Shown here: positions 14,573 to 22,963 of the stretch, one piece after another
Position numbering within the stretch: the stretch's first letter is position 1
Layout: each line of letters begins with the position of its first letter
DNA from: Desulfococcus multivorans
Lineage (GTDB): Bacteria > Desulfobacterota > Desulfobacteria > Desulfobacterales > Desulfococcaceae
Reading direction: 5' to 3'
NCBI RefSeq assembly: GCF_001854245.1
Contig: NZ_CP015381.1
Coordinates: 4,251,001-4,315,000, forward strand
Length of the DNA: 64,000 nucleotides
Notes under the pieces: generated by a model
Database searches by the model: none
What the model saw: only the letters and a program-made list of their open reading frames with translations
Told to the model about the DNA's origin: nothing
Translations under genes and position numbers: made by a program

Positions 14573-14818
14573 ATGGATAAAATCAGTATCGATGTTTACG
14601 AAGGTATCCAGACCCCCAAGCATTTGTTCGACGTAACCTTGGACAATAAGCAGCTTTCATCCTTAACGTTCAGCTGCTCACTCAACCGCAATGCTCTTCC
14701 AATCGAAACTGCATATCATCTCCGAGACGTTGAAGCTAAACTGCGAGATGTCCTCCAAGACATCAAGGCCATTCTCAGGAAACACAAGGGAAAATACGAC
14801 GATATCCGGAAAGCTTAA
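14573..14818 (+). CDS. Small hypothetical island protein
   Basis: 81 aa, unrecognised: a beta-rich first half (ISIDVYEGIQ, LFDVTLDNKQ, LTFSCSL) and an amphipathic helical second half (AYHLRDVEAKLRDVLQDIKA). AAGGAG lies 13 nt before the ATG in a CAA/AAT-rich leader (14524-14572), as at several other island genes. It is the last rightward gene, the first after the parS-like site, and converges with the integrase gene 2 bp away. A small partner or regulator is possible but not shown. Confidence 0.65.
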   Translation: MDKISIDVYEGIQTPKHLFDVTLDNKQLSSLTFSCSLNRNALPIETAYHLRDVEAKLRDVLQDIKAILRKHKGKYDDIRKA

Positions 14819-14820
14819 TC

Positions 14821-16530
14821 TCAGTCCTTGCCTGTCCATCTACCGTCCTTGAGATGGCTCAGATCCAACTGATAGTTCAGCTTCTCAGCCATCACTTCAA
14901 ATAGATCCTTCACCCTATATCCCTTAGCATAACGCCGGGAGGTCTGTGTCTTCCCAGCTCTCCCGGTCAGCTCCTCGATAACACTCTCAGGGACCATGTT
15001 CTTATACAGGTGGTCGGTCATAGTGTGCCTGAACGAATGGAACACCTTCTTCGGGGAATCAATCCCGATGACCTTCTTTCGGTAAGATCCAAACCATCTG
15101 GAAGCATAATGCCCGTAAGATCCGGACTGCTTCTTCAGCTCTTGGAAAACACGTTTTCGTCCATCAGCTGGCTTTTGCACAAATCCAGGAAAATCAAGGT
15201 TGTATTGCAGCAGCACCGGGTGAAGGGGAACGAGCCTGGCTGAAGATTCATTCTTAATCTTCTTGTCCTTATTGTCATTGATGTCCAGCACCCATACACC
15301 ATCAACCTGATAAACGTCCTCGGTGTATAGCTGGCATAGTTCCTCCAGGCGACACCCGGTATATAACCCCAGGATAGGCAACCAAAACTGGAAAGGCTTC
15401 ATTGTGGCTACATCAGGGTATCTGAAGATCAGCGTGAGGTCCTCCTCTGAGAACACCTCACGCTGATCCCGTGCCTTCTTCTTCTTGGGTGGCTTAAGCC
15501 CTTCAGCTGGATTGAGATCCATGTACCCGAGCCTTACGCCGTGCCTGAATACCGCCTCCGCTGTCAGAAGGTACGACCGGACGGTTGTCATATCGAGTAA
15601 TGAGGTTTCAGGATTCACAGGTGGTAAATCCTCGTTGTTAAGGTTTTGGTATTCCTTAAGCCTACCAAAGCCAGCCGGAAGGCTCTCCAGCAGCTTCTTG
15701 AAATTGAGCATCTGCTGCCGACAGATGGTCCTCACCGGAGTGTCCTCACCCAGGTACCGGGTCAGAGCGTTGAAATATGGGGTATAGTTCCTGACGGTGC
15801 TATCAGTCCAGCGACCGGCCTTCACTCTTTCGTCCTGGTATTCATCGATCAGACCACGGAGGGTTATCGATGGTTTCATGGTAGGAGGCTTAAGATTCAC
15901 TAAGAGGCTCTGCCTCCTCAAGGCTTCTCCTGTGACCTCCCTTGAGGATAAACCACAGATTTCCTCGACCACCTCCTCGTCTGTACTGTCGTATCTGCCG
16001 AAAGTGCGCTCCTTTTCAACTTCAAGGACCTTGATGGAAGCTTTCAGCATACCCCGGCAAAGCTCCCGGTAAGCCTCGGAATCCTTGTCTATTTCTATGC
16101 CGTGTTCTTTCAGAATAAGGTCCACTCGATGCTCCATAGCCTGGACATGCTGTAGCTTCCCTAAGGCCTCCCTGTGCAGGGTCTGGACTGAATCTAAGGC
16201 CTCATACCGTTCATCGAGGAAGTCCTCATTGAGTGGCCTCTCAGTGAGCGTCCGGGTGGCTTCCTCTTCGGCCAGGGTATCACGGATCCACCCAGCGATG
16301 AGGCGGTTAATCTGAATTTTATCCATGTGCACCCTCTCCTTTCTTCTCAATTCTCTGACCAACCGCCGGATCTTCAAGGCGAGCTCCTGAGCCATCACCT
16401 TGGCAACACCGATGCGGCCTGTCCTGAGGCTGTACCGTATCTCTTTTCTGCCTATGATACTCTGGAGGTCTGCTGGGATTCTGTACCGGAAACAATATGA
16501 GTGACGATTCCTGACGAGATAACGCGCCAT
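14821..16530 (-). CDS. Tyrosine recombinase / island integrase
   Basis: 569 aa. The N-terminus (YLVRNRHSYCFRYRIPADL) is of the kind seen in phage-type integrases with a DUF6538-like start, followed by a core-binding domain (about 220-345) and a catalytic domain (350-550). Catalytic residues: R394 in TGCRLEE, H498 and R501 in HSFRH, Y534 in SRRYAKG. The position usually held by His (LTGH) is R524 (LTGR). A GGGAGGTGAG ribosome site precedes the ATG. The coding sequence contains one island hairpin (15904-15916), read as part of LRRQSLLVN (204-212). It lies 135 bp from its tRNA-Met target and should carry out integration and excision. Confidence 0.93.
   Translation of the reverse strand: MARYLVRNRHSYCFRYRIPADLQSIIGRKEIRYSLRTGRIGVAKVMAQELALKIRRLVRELRRKERVHMDKIQINRLIAGWIRDTLAEEEATRTLTERPLNEDFLDERYEALDSVQTLHREALGKLQHVQAMEHRVDLILKEHGIEIDKDSEAYRELCRGMLKASIKVLEVEKERTFGRYDSTDEEVVEEICGLSSREVTGEALRRQSLLVNLKPPTMKPSITLRGLIDEYQDERVKAGRWTDSTVRNYTPYFNALTRYLGEDTPVRTICRQQMLNFKKLLESLPAGFGRLKEYQNLNNEDLPPVNPETSLLDMTTVRSYLLTAEAVFRHGVRLGYMDLNPAEGLKPPKKKKARDQREVFSEEDLTLIFRYPDVATMKPFQFWLPILGLYTGCRLEELCQLYTEDVYQVDGVWVLDINDNKDKKIKNESSARLVPLHPVLLQYNLDFPGFVQKPADGRKRVFQELKKQSGSYGHYASRWFGSYRKKVIGIDSPKKVFHSFRHTMTDHLYKNMVPESVIEELTGRAGKTQTSRRYAKGYRVKDLFEVMAEKLNYQLDLSHLKDGRWTGKD
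15904..15916 (-). repeat. Hairpin unit inside the integrase gene (TCT loop)
   Basis: GAGGC-TCT-GCCTC, flanked by AA and CTCAAGG as in the tandem units, lies within the integrase coding sequence and keeps the frame. It falls in the linker before the core-binding domain, where an insertion would be tolerated. Confidence 0.75.
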
Positions 16531-16546
16531 AACGTCTCACCTCCCA

Positions 16547-16592
16547 TAAGCTTATCGCCCCTTAAAAGTGTGTAAAAAGGGGATAAGCTTTG
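16547..16592. repeat. Inverted repeat upstream of the integrase gene
   Basis: AAGCTTATCGCCCCTT and AAGGGGATAAGCTT form an inverted repeat (one extra base in the left arm) around a GTGTGTAA motif. Just upstream of the integrase start it could be the operator of an autoregulated integrase or an accessory recombination site. Confidence 0.55.
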
Positions 16593-16600
16593 TGTGTAAG
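16568..16600 (+). promoter_or_regulatory. Right pair of candidate integrase arm-type sites
   Basis: GTGTGTAA at 16568-16575 and GTGTGTAAG at 16592-16600 are 24 bp apart start to start, exactly as at 3168 and 3192. They lie 65 bp from the att core. Confidence 0.6.
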
Positions 16601-16664
16601 GCAAGACGCTGGCCACAAACAAGAATGTCTATGATCTTGAAATCACAGGCATCTTTTGGCGTAG

Positions 16665-16741
16665 TGGTGGCGATGCAGGGATTTGAACCCCGGACACTAC
16701 GGATATGAGCCGTATGCTCTAACCAACTGAGCTACATCGCC
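16665..16741 (-). tRNA. tRNA-Met (anticodon CAT), element insertion target
   Basis: The reverse strand folds as a complete tRNA: a 7-bp acceptor stem (GGCGATG with CATCGCC), D-arm AGCTCAGTTGGTTAGAGC, anticodon loop CTCATAT giving CAT, T-arm with GGTTCAAATCC, discriminator A and encoded CCA. The sequence resembles elongator tRNA-Met; a lysidine-modified tRNA-Ile2 also has a CAT gene sequence and cannot be fully excluded. Its 3' end is the right copy of the island direct repeat. The gene stays intact after insertion. Confidence 0.93.
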
Positions 16742-16879
16742 GTTCAGGAAGCCAAGGAATAGATTTGGAAAGGATAATCCGCTACATACCTTTGCGGATG
16801 TTGCTTTTGGGGATCGTCCAAAAGCGCGGTAGTATTTAGCAGGCGGCAAAGATAAAGTCAAGAAGAAAAACACAGTTTT

Positions 16880-19720
16880 TTATCCGTCGGCGGGAACCGA
16901 TTCTTTTACCGCAATGGTGAACTCCTCCAGAGTTTCGGGTAAATTATCAAAAACAATCATATACGGCAGTATTTCCCCGGATGGGACATCGATGTTGCTG
17001 TTCTGCGCGCCGGCCTTGTTGCCAAGCCGGGCCTTGAGTTCATTCGGCGGCAGCGAATTCAATTCTGCGTCCGTCAAGGTGTTGCCGCAATAGACGGTCT
17101 CGACGCCGGCGGGCTCTTTTCCGGAAGAAAACAGCCTGCCGGTCACCTGAATGTGGCTCCGAGGCATAGCGTATCCGTTCTGGACACTGCCGCTGACGAC
17201 AAACAGCGTTCCCACCCATTGATTTTCAACAAATCGCTCTTGAATCGTATGCGCCAGGGTGACAATCTCGCCGGCACGATCGTTCGGCGCAGGCAAATAG
17301 TCTTTCAGAAGCGGAATGTTGTACAATATGTTTTTGGCATTGTCGCTTTTAAACAGTCCGAAAGAATAGGCACCGAACAATAGAGCGCCCAAAAGCATCG
17401 ACAACAGGATCAGGACAGGCATCCTCTTACGCGGGCGGCCCATCAACCCATCATCATCGGCGACAGCGAAGCCGTTATGATCTATGGCGGTTTTTTCAGT
17501 CGCGTTTCGATCACTCCGTTTTTCTTTCAGTTCCTCAAACTCATCCGTTGGAATCCCCATGTCAAAAGCGTCAATGAAATCGTCATCCCGATCAACCGCT
17601 TCATCGATGCGCGCACCAACCGCCGGCGAAGGGTGTTTCGCCTCTGGGACATCGGAATGCCGAAGCGTGTCTTCAAATGTTGAAGATGGTGTTTTAAGGT
17701 CGAAAGCGATGTCGACATCGCCGTTTTCATGATTCGCCGGATTTGTCGTGGTCGCCAGTGCATCGGGCGCCTCTTTGAATTTTTCCGGATCCATATTGAA
17801 CAGGAATTCTTCATTGAATTCCAAGTCACCCCCCAACACTTCGAGGATATCGTCTTCGTCTTTCACAGACGGGAGAACGGATTCAGCAGGCGCTTGATCC
17901 ATAGAAGCATTATCCGCAGAAGCATTATCCGCTTCTTCAAAATCCAGCTCCAGAGAGAACTCGCCCTCCTCATCCAAGGCAATATCCGTCGCGGCAGGAT
18001 CTCCCGCGGGCACATTCTCATCCGACCCCGGAATCCGGTCGTCCGCATCCGCCGACTCGAGCGTCAATTCCACGGGAACGTCTTCTTCCTCGTCCACGAG
18101 GGTGTCCGCCGCGACCGGCCCTTCCGTGAACGAATCTTCGTCCTGCCCGGAAAGCGGGGAAGCCTCATCGGCCAGGTCAAGGTCCAGTTCCAGGGAAAAG
18201 TCCGCCTCATCATCCACGGCGATGTCCGTCGCGGAAAGATCTCCTTCGGGCACATTCTCTTCCGACCCCGGAGTCCGGTCGTTCGCATCCGCCGAATCGA
18301 GCGTCAATTCCACGGGAACGTCTTCTTCCTCGTCCACGAGGATGTCCGCCGCGACCGGCCCTTCCGTGAACGAACCTTCGTCCTGCCCGGAAAGCGGGGA
18401 ATCCTCATCGGCCAGGTCAAGGTCCAATTCCAGGGAAAAGTCTCCCGCATCATCTGAAGCGATGTCGGTTGAAGATCGGTCATGGTCGTCGTTCATATCG
18501 ACGGTCAATTCGATGGGGTCGCTTGTTGTGCCGGACAACACCGATGACGCCGGAAAATTTCCGGTCCCGGCTTCATCGAAATCCAGGTCCAAAATCAATT
18601 GTTCATCCGGATCCAGGCCTTTGTTCGACAGGTCTGTATCCAGAACCGGATCCACAGCGGGATCATCCTCCTCGCCGTCGGCCGGAACTGCTGCCGGCCC
18701 AGGTTCTTCGTCGTCAAAATCCAGATCCAGATCCAGATCCAGAAGGAGGTTCTCGTCCAAACCCAGTCCCACATCCTCCGATTCTTCCTCCGATATGTCG
18801 TCCGGCTTCCGCATCGCTTCACCGTCATCGACCATGACCGTTGCCGGATCATGTTCTTCGTCGTCGAAATCCAGATCCAGATCCAGAAGGAGGTTCTCGT
18901 CCAAACCCAGCCCCGTATCGTCGAAAGACGCATCTTCTTCGATATCATCCGCCGCGTCTTGAAGCGCCTTTTCCAGGTTTCGAAAATCCATGGCCGGCCG
19001 CCCCAAACCATCTTCATCAGCGTCGAGATCCTCGTCATCGATGTCCAGATGCAGTTCATCATCTTCCGAAAGTCTTCTGCCCGAGCCTTTATCGATGGTT
19101 TTCATGAGATCCACGTCCATAAACAGATCCAATAAGCCGTCCCTGTCAACAGCGTCGATCCGGTCGTCCAACTCGAAAGGCAATGCGGTATCGGCGTCAA
19201 TTCCCATGTGCTCCAGATCGAAATCGAAAAGCAGCTCCTTTTCAGCATCGGCACCATTCCTGACATCCGTATCGTCAAGGTCGTCCAGGCTGAACATTTC
19301 GGTCTTTTCATCCGTCATTCCATCGGCTTTCGGGCGCGCTTCTCCCCCAAGCGATAAGCCGGAACCGTCTTCTGTTCCCGGAAGGCCGCCGATGACGACG
19401 CCGGATCCCTTCCCGCTCAGGAGACGGTCATTGGCGCCAGGGTCGGGACGCCCGAGTTCGGGAGACCTGGACATCTTTTTTTTCTTTTGTTTTTTCCCCG
19501 GCATGTTGGTTCGCGAGGATCTGGCTTCCTTCTCGGAAATATCGGGATTCCGGGTAGCGGATCGGGCGGTGGGGGATTTTTCGGAATGCTGCTCGATGAG
19601 CGGCCCGGGGACTTCCAGGACGGCGTTACAGCGGATACATCGAATTTTCGAATCGACAAGCTGTTCAGGATAATGATCCGGATCAAATTGGGCGTCGCAG
19701 TAGTCACAGGTTATGATCAT
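16880..19720 (-). CDS. Zinc-ribbon, highly acidic membrane protein with DUF3426-like C-terminus
   Basis: 946 aa from the ATG at 19720, which has GGGGGAGGG just upstream; the longer in-frame start at 19876 would overlap hpt and is rejected. Residues 1-45 are an MJ0042-type zinc ribbon (ITCDYCDAQF...IRCIRCNAVLEV). Residues about 100-760 are extremely rich in Asp, Glu and Leu and contain repeats such as LDENLLLDLDLDFDDEE and a duplicated block of about 65 residues (EEDVPVELTL...DFSLELDLDLADE). One membrane helix follows (VLILLSMLLGALLFGAYSFG), then a C-terminal domain like DUF3426. Likely a cytoplasmic sensor or scaffold anchored in the membrane; function unknown. Last gene of the leftward run. 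Confidence 0.8.
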   Translation of the reverse strand: MIITCDYCDAQFDPDHYPEQLVDSKIRCIRCNAVLEVPGPLIEQHSEKSPTARSATRNPDISEKEARSSRTNMPGKKQKKKKMSRSPELGRPDPGANDRLLSGKGSGVVIGGLPGTEDGSGLSLGGEARPKADGMTDEKTEMFSLDDLDDTDVRNGADAEKELLFDFDLEHMGIDADTALPFELDDRIDAVDRDGLLDLFMDVDLMKTIDKGSGRRLSEDDELHLDIDDEDLDADEDGLGRPAMDFRNLEKALQDAADDIEEDASFDDTGLGLDENLLLDLDLDFDDEEHDPATVMVDDGEAMRKPDDISEEESEDVGLGLDENLLLDLDLDLDFDDEEPGPAAVPADGEEDDPAVDPVLDTDLSNKGLDPDEQLILDLDFDEAGTGNFPASSVLSGTTSDPIELTVDMNDDHDRSSTDIASDDAGDFSLELDLDLADEDSPLSGQDEGSFTEGPVAADILVDEEEDVPVELTLDSADANDRTPGSEENVPEGDLSATDIAVDDEADFSLELDLDLADEASPLSGQDEDSFTEGPVAADTLVDEEEDVPVELTLESADADDRIPGSDENVPAGDPAATDIALDEEGEFSLELDFEEADNASADNASMDQAPAESVLPSVKDEDDILEVLGGDLEFNEEFLFNMDPEKFKEAPDALATTTNPANHENGDVDIAFDLKTPSSTFEDTLRHSDVPEAKHPSPAVGARIDEAVDRDDDFIDAFDMGIPTDEFEELKEKRSDRNATEKTAIDHNGFAVADDDGLMGRPRKRMPVLILLSMLLGALLFGAYSFGLFKSDNAKNILYNIPLLKDYLPAPNDRAGEIVTLAHTIQERFVENQWVGTLFVVSGSVQNGYAMPRSHIQVTGRLFSSGKEPAGVETVYCGNTLTDAELNSLPPNELKARLGNKAGAQNSNIDVPSGEILPYMIVFDNLPETLEEFTIAVKESVPADG

Positions 19721-19742
19721 ACCCTCCCCCTGGAAGTGTTTG

Positions 19743-20261
19743 CTAAAATTTAAGATGAAAAATTCCCGGCAACTCTCTGTAATTTTCGGCGTAGTCAAGT
19801 CCGTATCCGACCAGAAACCCCGCATTGACCACGCAGCAGGCATAATCCACGAGGATATCGGTTTCTCGCCGTTCACGTTTGTCGATCAGGGCGCAGATCT
19901 TCACGGTCTTTGCACCGAAGCCCTTGATGTGCTCTACAAGATAGGAAAGCGTCAAACCCGTATCGACGATGTCTTCGACGATCAGGACATTTTTCCCTTC
20001 GATATCAAGCTCGATATCCTTATTCAATTTAATATTACCGGAAGACGAGGTTTCAGCGCCGTAACTGGAGGCCTCGACGAAATCGATCTGGACGGGAATC
20101 GTCATGTGGCGACAGAGGTCTGACAGAAAAATGAAAGCCCCTTTCAAGACACCGACGAGAACGAGGTCACGACCCTTGTAATCGTCGCAGATTTTTCCGG
20201 CGACGCCGACGACGAGTTCTTCGATCCGCTCACGGGTTAAAACAGGGATAAATTCCGGCAT
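19743..20261 (-). CDS. hpt: Hypoxanthine phosphoribosyltransferase
   Basis: Salvages hypoxanthine and guanine with PRPP. The PRPP-binding motif is NVLIVEDIVDTGLT, an early LKGAFIF loop and the C-terminal GFLVGYGLDYAE are both typical. About 172 aa from the ATG at 20261; a TTG three codons earlier (20270) is possible. It stands 22 bp upstream of the zinc-ribbon gene and probably shares its transcript. Confidence 0.93.
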   Translation of the reverse strand: MPEFIPVLTRERIEELVVGVAGKICDDYKGRDLVLVGVLKGAFIFLSDLCRHMTIPVQIDFVEASSYGAETSSSGNIKLNKDIELDIEGKNVLIVEDIVDTGLTLSYLVEHIKGFGAKTVKICALIDKRERRETDILVDYACCVVNAGFLVGYGLDYAENYRELPGIFHLKF

Positions 20262-20463
20262 AATATTCAATGCGTTCCAAATTGTTCCAGGTTGGCATCA
20301 ACAGCCCGATGGCTGCCTGACAATCGACCGGCGAGCATTAATGTCCCGCCGATCTTTGTATCGCGGTCGGCCTGTGGTTGGAAAAAACAGGGATTACAGT
20401 GCATCGCCCTGTCGACGAGGAATAACTTAAAGAATAGGAATTTGTCAATTCTTTTGGGATTTC

Positions 20464-21384
20464 TCAGATGCCGGTCTCCCTCAGCTTTTCCACCAATGCT
20501 TTCTGTTCGGCCGTCAGATGTGAGGGCATCTCTACATGGACGGTGACATAGAGATTTCCCCGATGGGACCCCCTCATGGCCGGCAGTCCTTTGTCGGCGA
20601 GTCGCATTTTGGTTTTGTGCCGCGTACCCGGAGGGATTCTCAGGCTGAGTTCACCGCCTTCAAGGGTGGGCACGGATACGGTCGTACCCAGCAGGGCATC
20701 GGTCAGTCGAATCTCTCTGACGACATGGATGTCATGGCCTTCGCTGGTGAAAACCGGATCCTCGACGACCTTGGATTTGATAAAAAGGTCCCCGGAAGGG
20801 CCGCCGTAAGGGCTGGGGTCGCCCTTTCCCGGTATCCGAAGCTTTTTTCCGGTGATCATTCCCTTGGGGATCTTTACGGTGAGTTGTTCGCTCCGACCGC
20901 CGTGCTGAAAACTTACGGTTTTGCTCGTCCCGGAGGCCACCTCCCGAAGGGTGAGGGGAAGTTCGTAAACCAGGTCCGATCCTTTGGCCGATGGCTGGGG
21001 GCCGGACCCCGCGCCGAAAGGCGAACCGCCACTAAACGAGAAGCGCCTGCCGCCACCCCGCCCCCCCATGAAGGAAAAGCTCTGACCGCCAAATCCCAGA
21101 TCCTCGAAAATGCTCGAAAAATCGAATCCCCGGAAGATATCCTCCTGGGAAAACCGTTGATGGAAATCAGTCGAGCCATAGGTATCGTACTGTTTTCGCT
21201 TTTCCTTGTCGCTGAGGACGGCGTAGGCCTCGCTGATTTTCTTGAACTTTTCCTCCGCGGCCTTGTCGCCCTTGGTATGGTCCGGATGATATTTCATCGC
21301 CAGCTTCCGGTAAGCCTTTTTAATTTCATCATCGGAGGCGTTTCGATTGACCCCCAGTTCTTTGTAGTAATCAGTCTCGGCCAT
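20464..21384 (-). CDS. CbpA-type DnaJ co-chaperone
   Basis: 306 aa. N-terminal J domain ([23 protein letters not shown] in [10 protein letters not shown]) stimulates DnaK. A Gly/Phe-rich linker ([19 protein letters not shown], about 95-125) is followed by a DnaJ C-terminal substrate domain. The four CxxCxGxG zinc repeats of true DnaJ are absent, so this is a CbpA-like class B J protein. GAGGGAG precedes the ATG. dnaK is not in the window. Confidence 0.9.
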   Translation of the reverse strand: MAETDYYKELGVNRNASDDEIKKAYRKLAMKYHPDHTKGDKAAEEKFKKISEAYAVLSDKEKRKQYDTYGSTDFHQRFSQEDIFRGFDFSSIFEDLGFGGQSFSFMGGRGGGRRFSFSGGSPFGAGSGPQPSAKGSDLVYELPLTLREVASGTSKTVSFQHGGRSEQLTVKIPKGMITGKKLRIPGKGDPSPYGGPSGDLFIKSKVVEDPVFTSEGHDIHVVREIRLTDALLGTTVSVPTLEGGELSLRIPPGTRHKTKMRLADKGLPAMRGSHRGNLYVTVHVEMPSHLTAEQKALVEKLRETGI

Positions 21385-21513
21385 TTGGTGTTACTCCCTC
21401 TAAAGCGATTGACAACCTGCCATGACAACTTTTCAAATAATACCATGATGTAAATTAAGTATAAACACGATTTCATCAAGAGGTGCGGCCCCGATCCATT
21501 CCGGATTGCAGAT

Positions 21514-22308
21514 TCAGGACCGCAGACGGTCAAGGCGCAGCCGTTCGCGGTCGTCAAAGAGGCGCCGCGCCCCGAGGGTTACCGCCAGAATCGTGCCGAA
21601 TCCCGTTCCGCCGGCGATCAGGAACATGATCAGGATCTGGTATTTGACCGCTTCCATCGGGAGGGTTCCCGAAAGAATCTGGCCCGTCATCATTCCGGGA
21701 AGGCTGACAAGACCGACAACGCTCATGGAATTGATGATGGGGATCAATCCGCTGCGGATACTCTCCCGCCGGATCTCCTCAATGGCCTCGGACCATCGGT
21801 GCCCCAGGGTCAGGCGCGCCTCGATGATCGTCCTCTGGTCCCAGGCGACGGCGGTCAGACGGTCGAGACCGACGGCGATGCCGCTCATCGTGTTGCCGAG
21901 AATCATGCCCAGCAGCGGGACGGCATATTGAGGATGGTACCAGGGACGGATATCGATGACCACTGTCAGAGCCAGTATCGTGACGCAAAAGGATGAAATG
22001 AACATGGAAAGGGTCCCCACCCCGATGCTCCATGCCCCCGTAAACCGGCGTTTCTGTCGCCGCATGATTTCAACACCCGCAGCCCCGACCATCACCGCAG
22101 CGACCGCTGCGAGGCCTGCCGGGTGCATGTAATCAAAGAGCGCTTTCAGCACCATGCCGACCAGGGAAAGCTGCAGCACCGTTCGACTTCCGGCGAAGAG
22201 CAACTGCCGTGAGAGATGCAGCTTCATGGGGATCGAGAGGAGGGCAAGAGCGATCACCAGAAGCGCTGAAATGGACAGGTCTACAGGGGAGAGGGATATG
22301 ACGTGCAT
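21514..22308 (-). CDS. fetB: FetB/UPF0014-family ABC transporter permease
   Basis: 264 aa with about seven hydrophobic segments; the family signatures GSRTVLQLSLVG and GLVSLPGMMTGQIL are visible. In E. coli FetAB exports iron and protects against peroxide; the same role here is an inference. It sits 7 bp after the ATPase gene fetA and ends the operon. AGGTGA lies upstream of the ATG. Confidence 0.85.
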   Translation of the reverse strand: MHVISLSPVDLSISALLVIALALLSIPMKLHLSRQLLFAGSRTVLQLSLVGMVLKALFDYMHPAGLAAVAAVMVGAAGVEIMRRQKRRFTGAWSIGVGTLSMFISSFCVTILALTVVIDIRPWYHPQYAVPLLGMILGNTMSGIAVGLDRLTAVAWDQRTIIEARLTLGHRWSEAIEEIRRESIRSGLIPIINSMSVVGLVSLPGMMTGQILSGTLPMEAVKYQILIMFLIAGGTGFGTILAVTLGARRLFDDRERLRLDRLRS

Positions 22309-22315
22309 GGCGTGT

Positions 22316-22924
22316 TCACCTTTGGCGCTTAGCCGCTTGCATCAGGGCGCCGCTCTTGATCCTGAAGTGAACGGCGGCAACCCTGCGGATCTGATCCGGA
22401 TCATGCGTCACCCAGATCACCGGCGTATTCCGGTGCAGTCGATAGGATCCGATGAGGGATTCCACTCTCGCCGCATTGTCGTCATCCAGGTTTGCGGTCG
22501 GTTCGTCCAGGAGAAGGGCTTCCGGCTTTCCCGACAGCAGCCGGAGCAGGGAAAGGCGCTGCCGCTCCCCGCTGGACAACCGGTTGATATCCCACGACAA
22601 CACATCCGCATCGAATCCAAGGCGCCTGAATTCCGCAGCATCGATCTGGATGAAATGCGCCCCGACCGTCTCCTCCCACCAGGCGCTCTCGGCAGGCAGG
22701 AACCCAACCTTTTTGCGCCATGCGTGGGCCGGCATCGTCCGGGCGTACGCGCCGTTCAAGGAAATCTCCCCGGTATGGGGAATCAGGTCGGCGACGGCCC
22801 GGAGCAGGCGTGTCTTTCCCGAGCCCGATGGGCCCGTCAATCCGGCGCATTGACCGGGACCGATCCTGAAGGAAACGGGTTTCATCCCGGAGAAGCACAG
22901 GTTTTCCACCGAGAGCCCGGCCAT
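22316..22924 (-). CDS. fetA: FetA-like ABC transporter ATPase
   Basis: About 202 aa from the ATG at 22924, chosen for the GAGGAG site; a start at 22957 is possible but has no ribosome site. Walker A is GPSGSGKTRLL, the signature LSSGERQRLSLLRLL, Walker B ALLLDEPTANLD and the H-loop WVTHDPDQ. It pairs with the adjacent permease as a half-size exporter. Confidence 0.87.
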   Translation of the reverse strand: MAGLSVENLCFSGMKPVSFRIGPGQCAGLTGPSGSGKTRLLRAVADLIPHTGEISLNGAYARTMPAHAWRKKVGFLPAESAWWEETVGAHFIQIDAAEFRRLGFDADVLSWDINRLSSGERQRLSLLRLLSGKPEALLLDEPTANLDDDNAARVESLIGSYRLHRNTPVIWVTHDPDQIRRVAAVHFRIKSGALMQAAKRQR

Positions 22925-22963
22925 GCCCGTCTCCTCTGCAACGGAAGCATCACCCATTGGGCA

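Larger units (their letters stand above)
3068..16681. mobile_element. Integrated element in the 3' end of tRNA-Met, about 13.6 kb
   Basis: A 17-bp direct repeat, TGGTGGCGATGCAGGGA, occurs at 3068-3084 and 16665-16681. The right copy is the 3' end of an intact tRNA-Met gene, CCA included, and a tyrosine integrase gene lies just inside that end. Two GTGTGTAA motifs flank each end at 24-bp spacing. Between the borders the DNA is visibly lower in GC, rich in hairpin repeats, and nearly all genes point right while the integrase points left. There is no recognisable capsid, terminase, relaxase or type IV secretion gene, so it may be a phage satellite, a degraded prophage or a mobilisable element of unknown type. 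Confidence 0.88.

Noticed and set aside
16803-16825. Perfect 8-bp hairpin (GCTTTTGG with CCAAAAGC) between tRNA-Met and the acidic protein gene
   Set aside because: No T run on either strand and no clear gene end needing it; not listed as a terminator.
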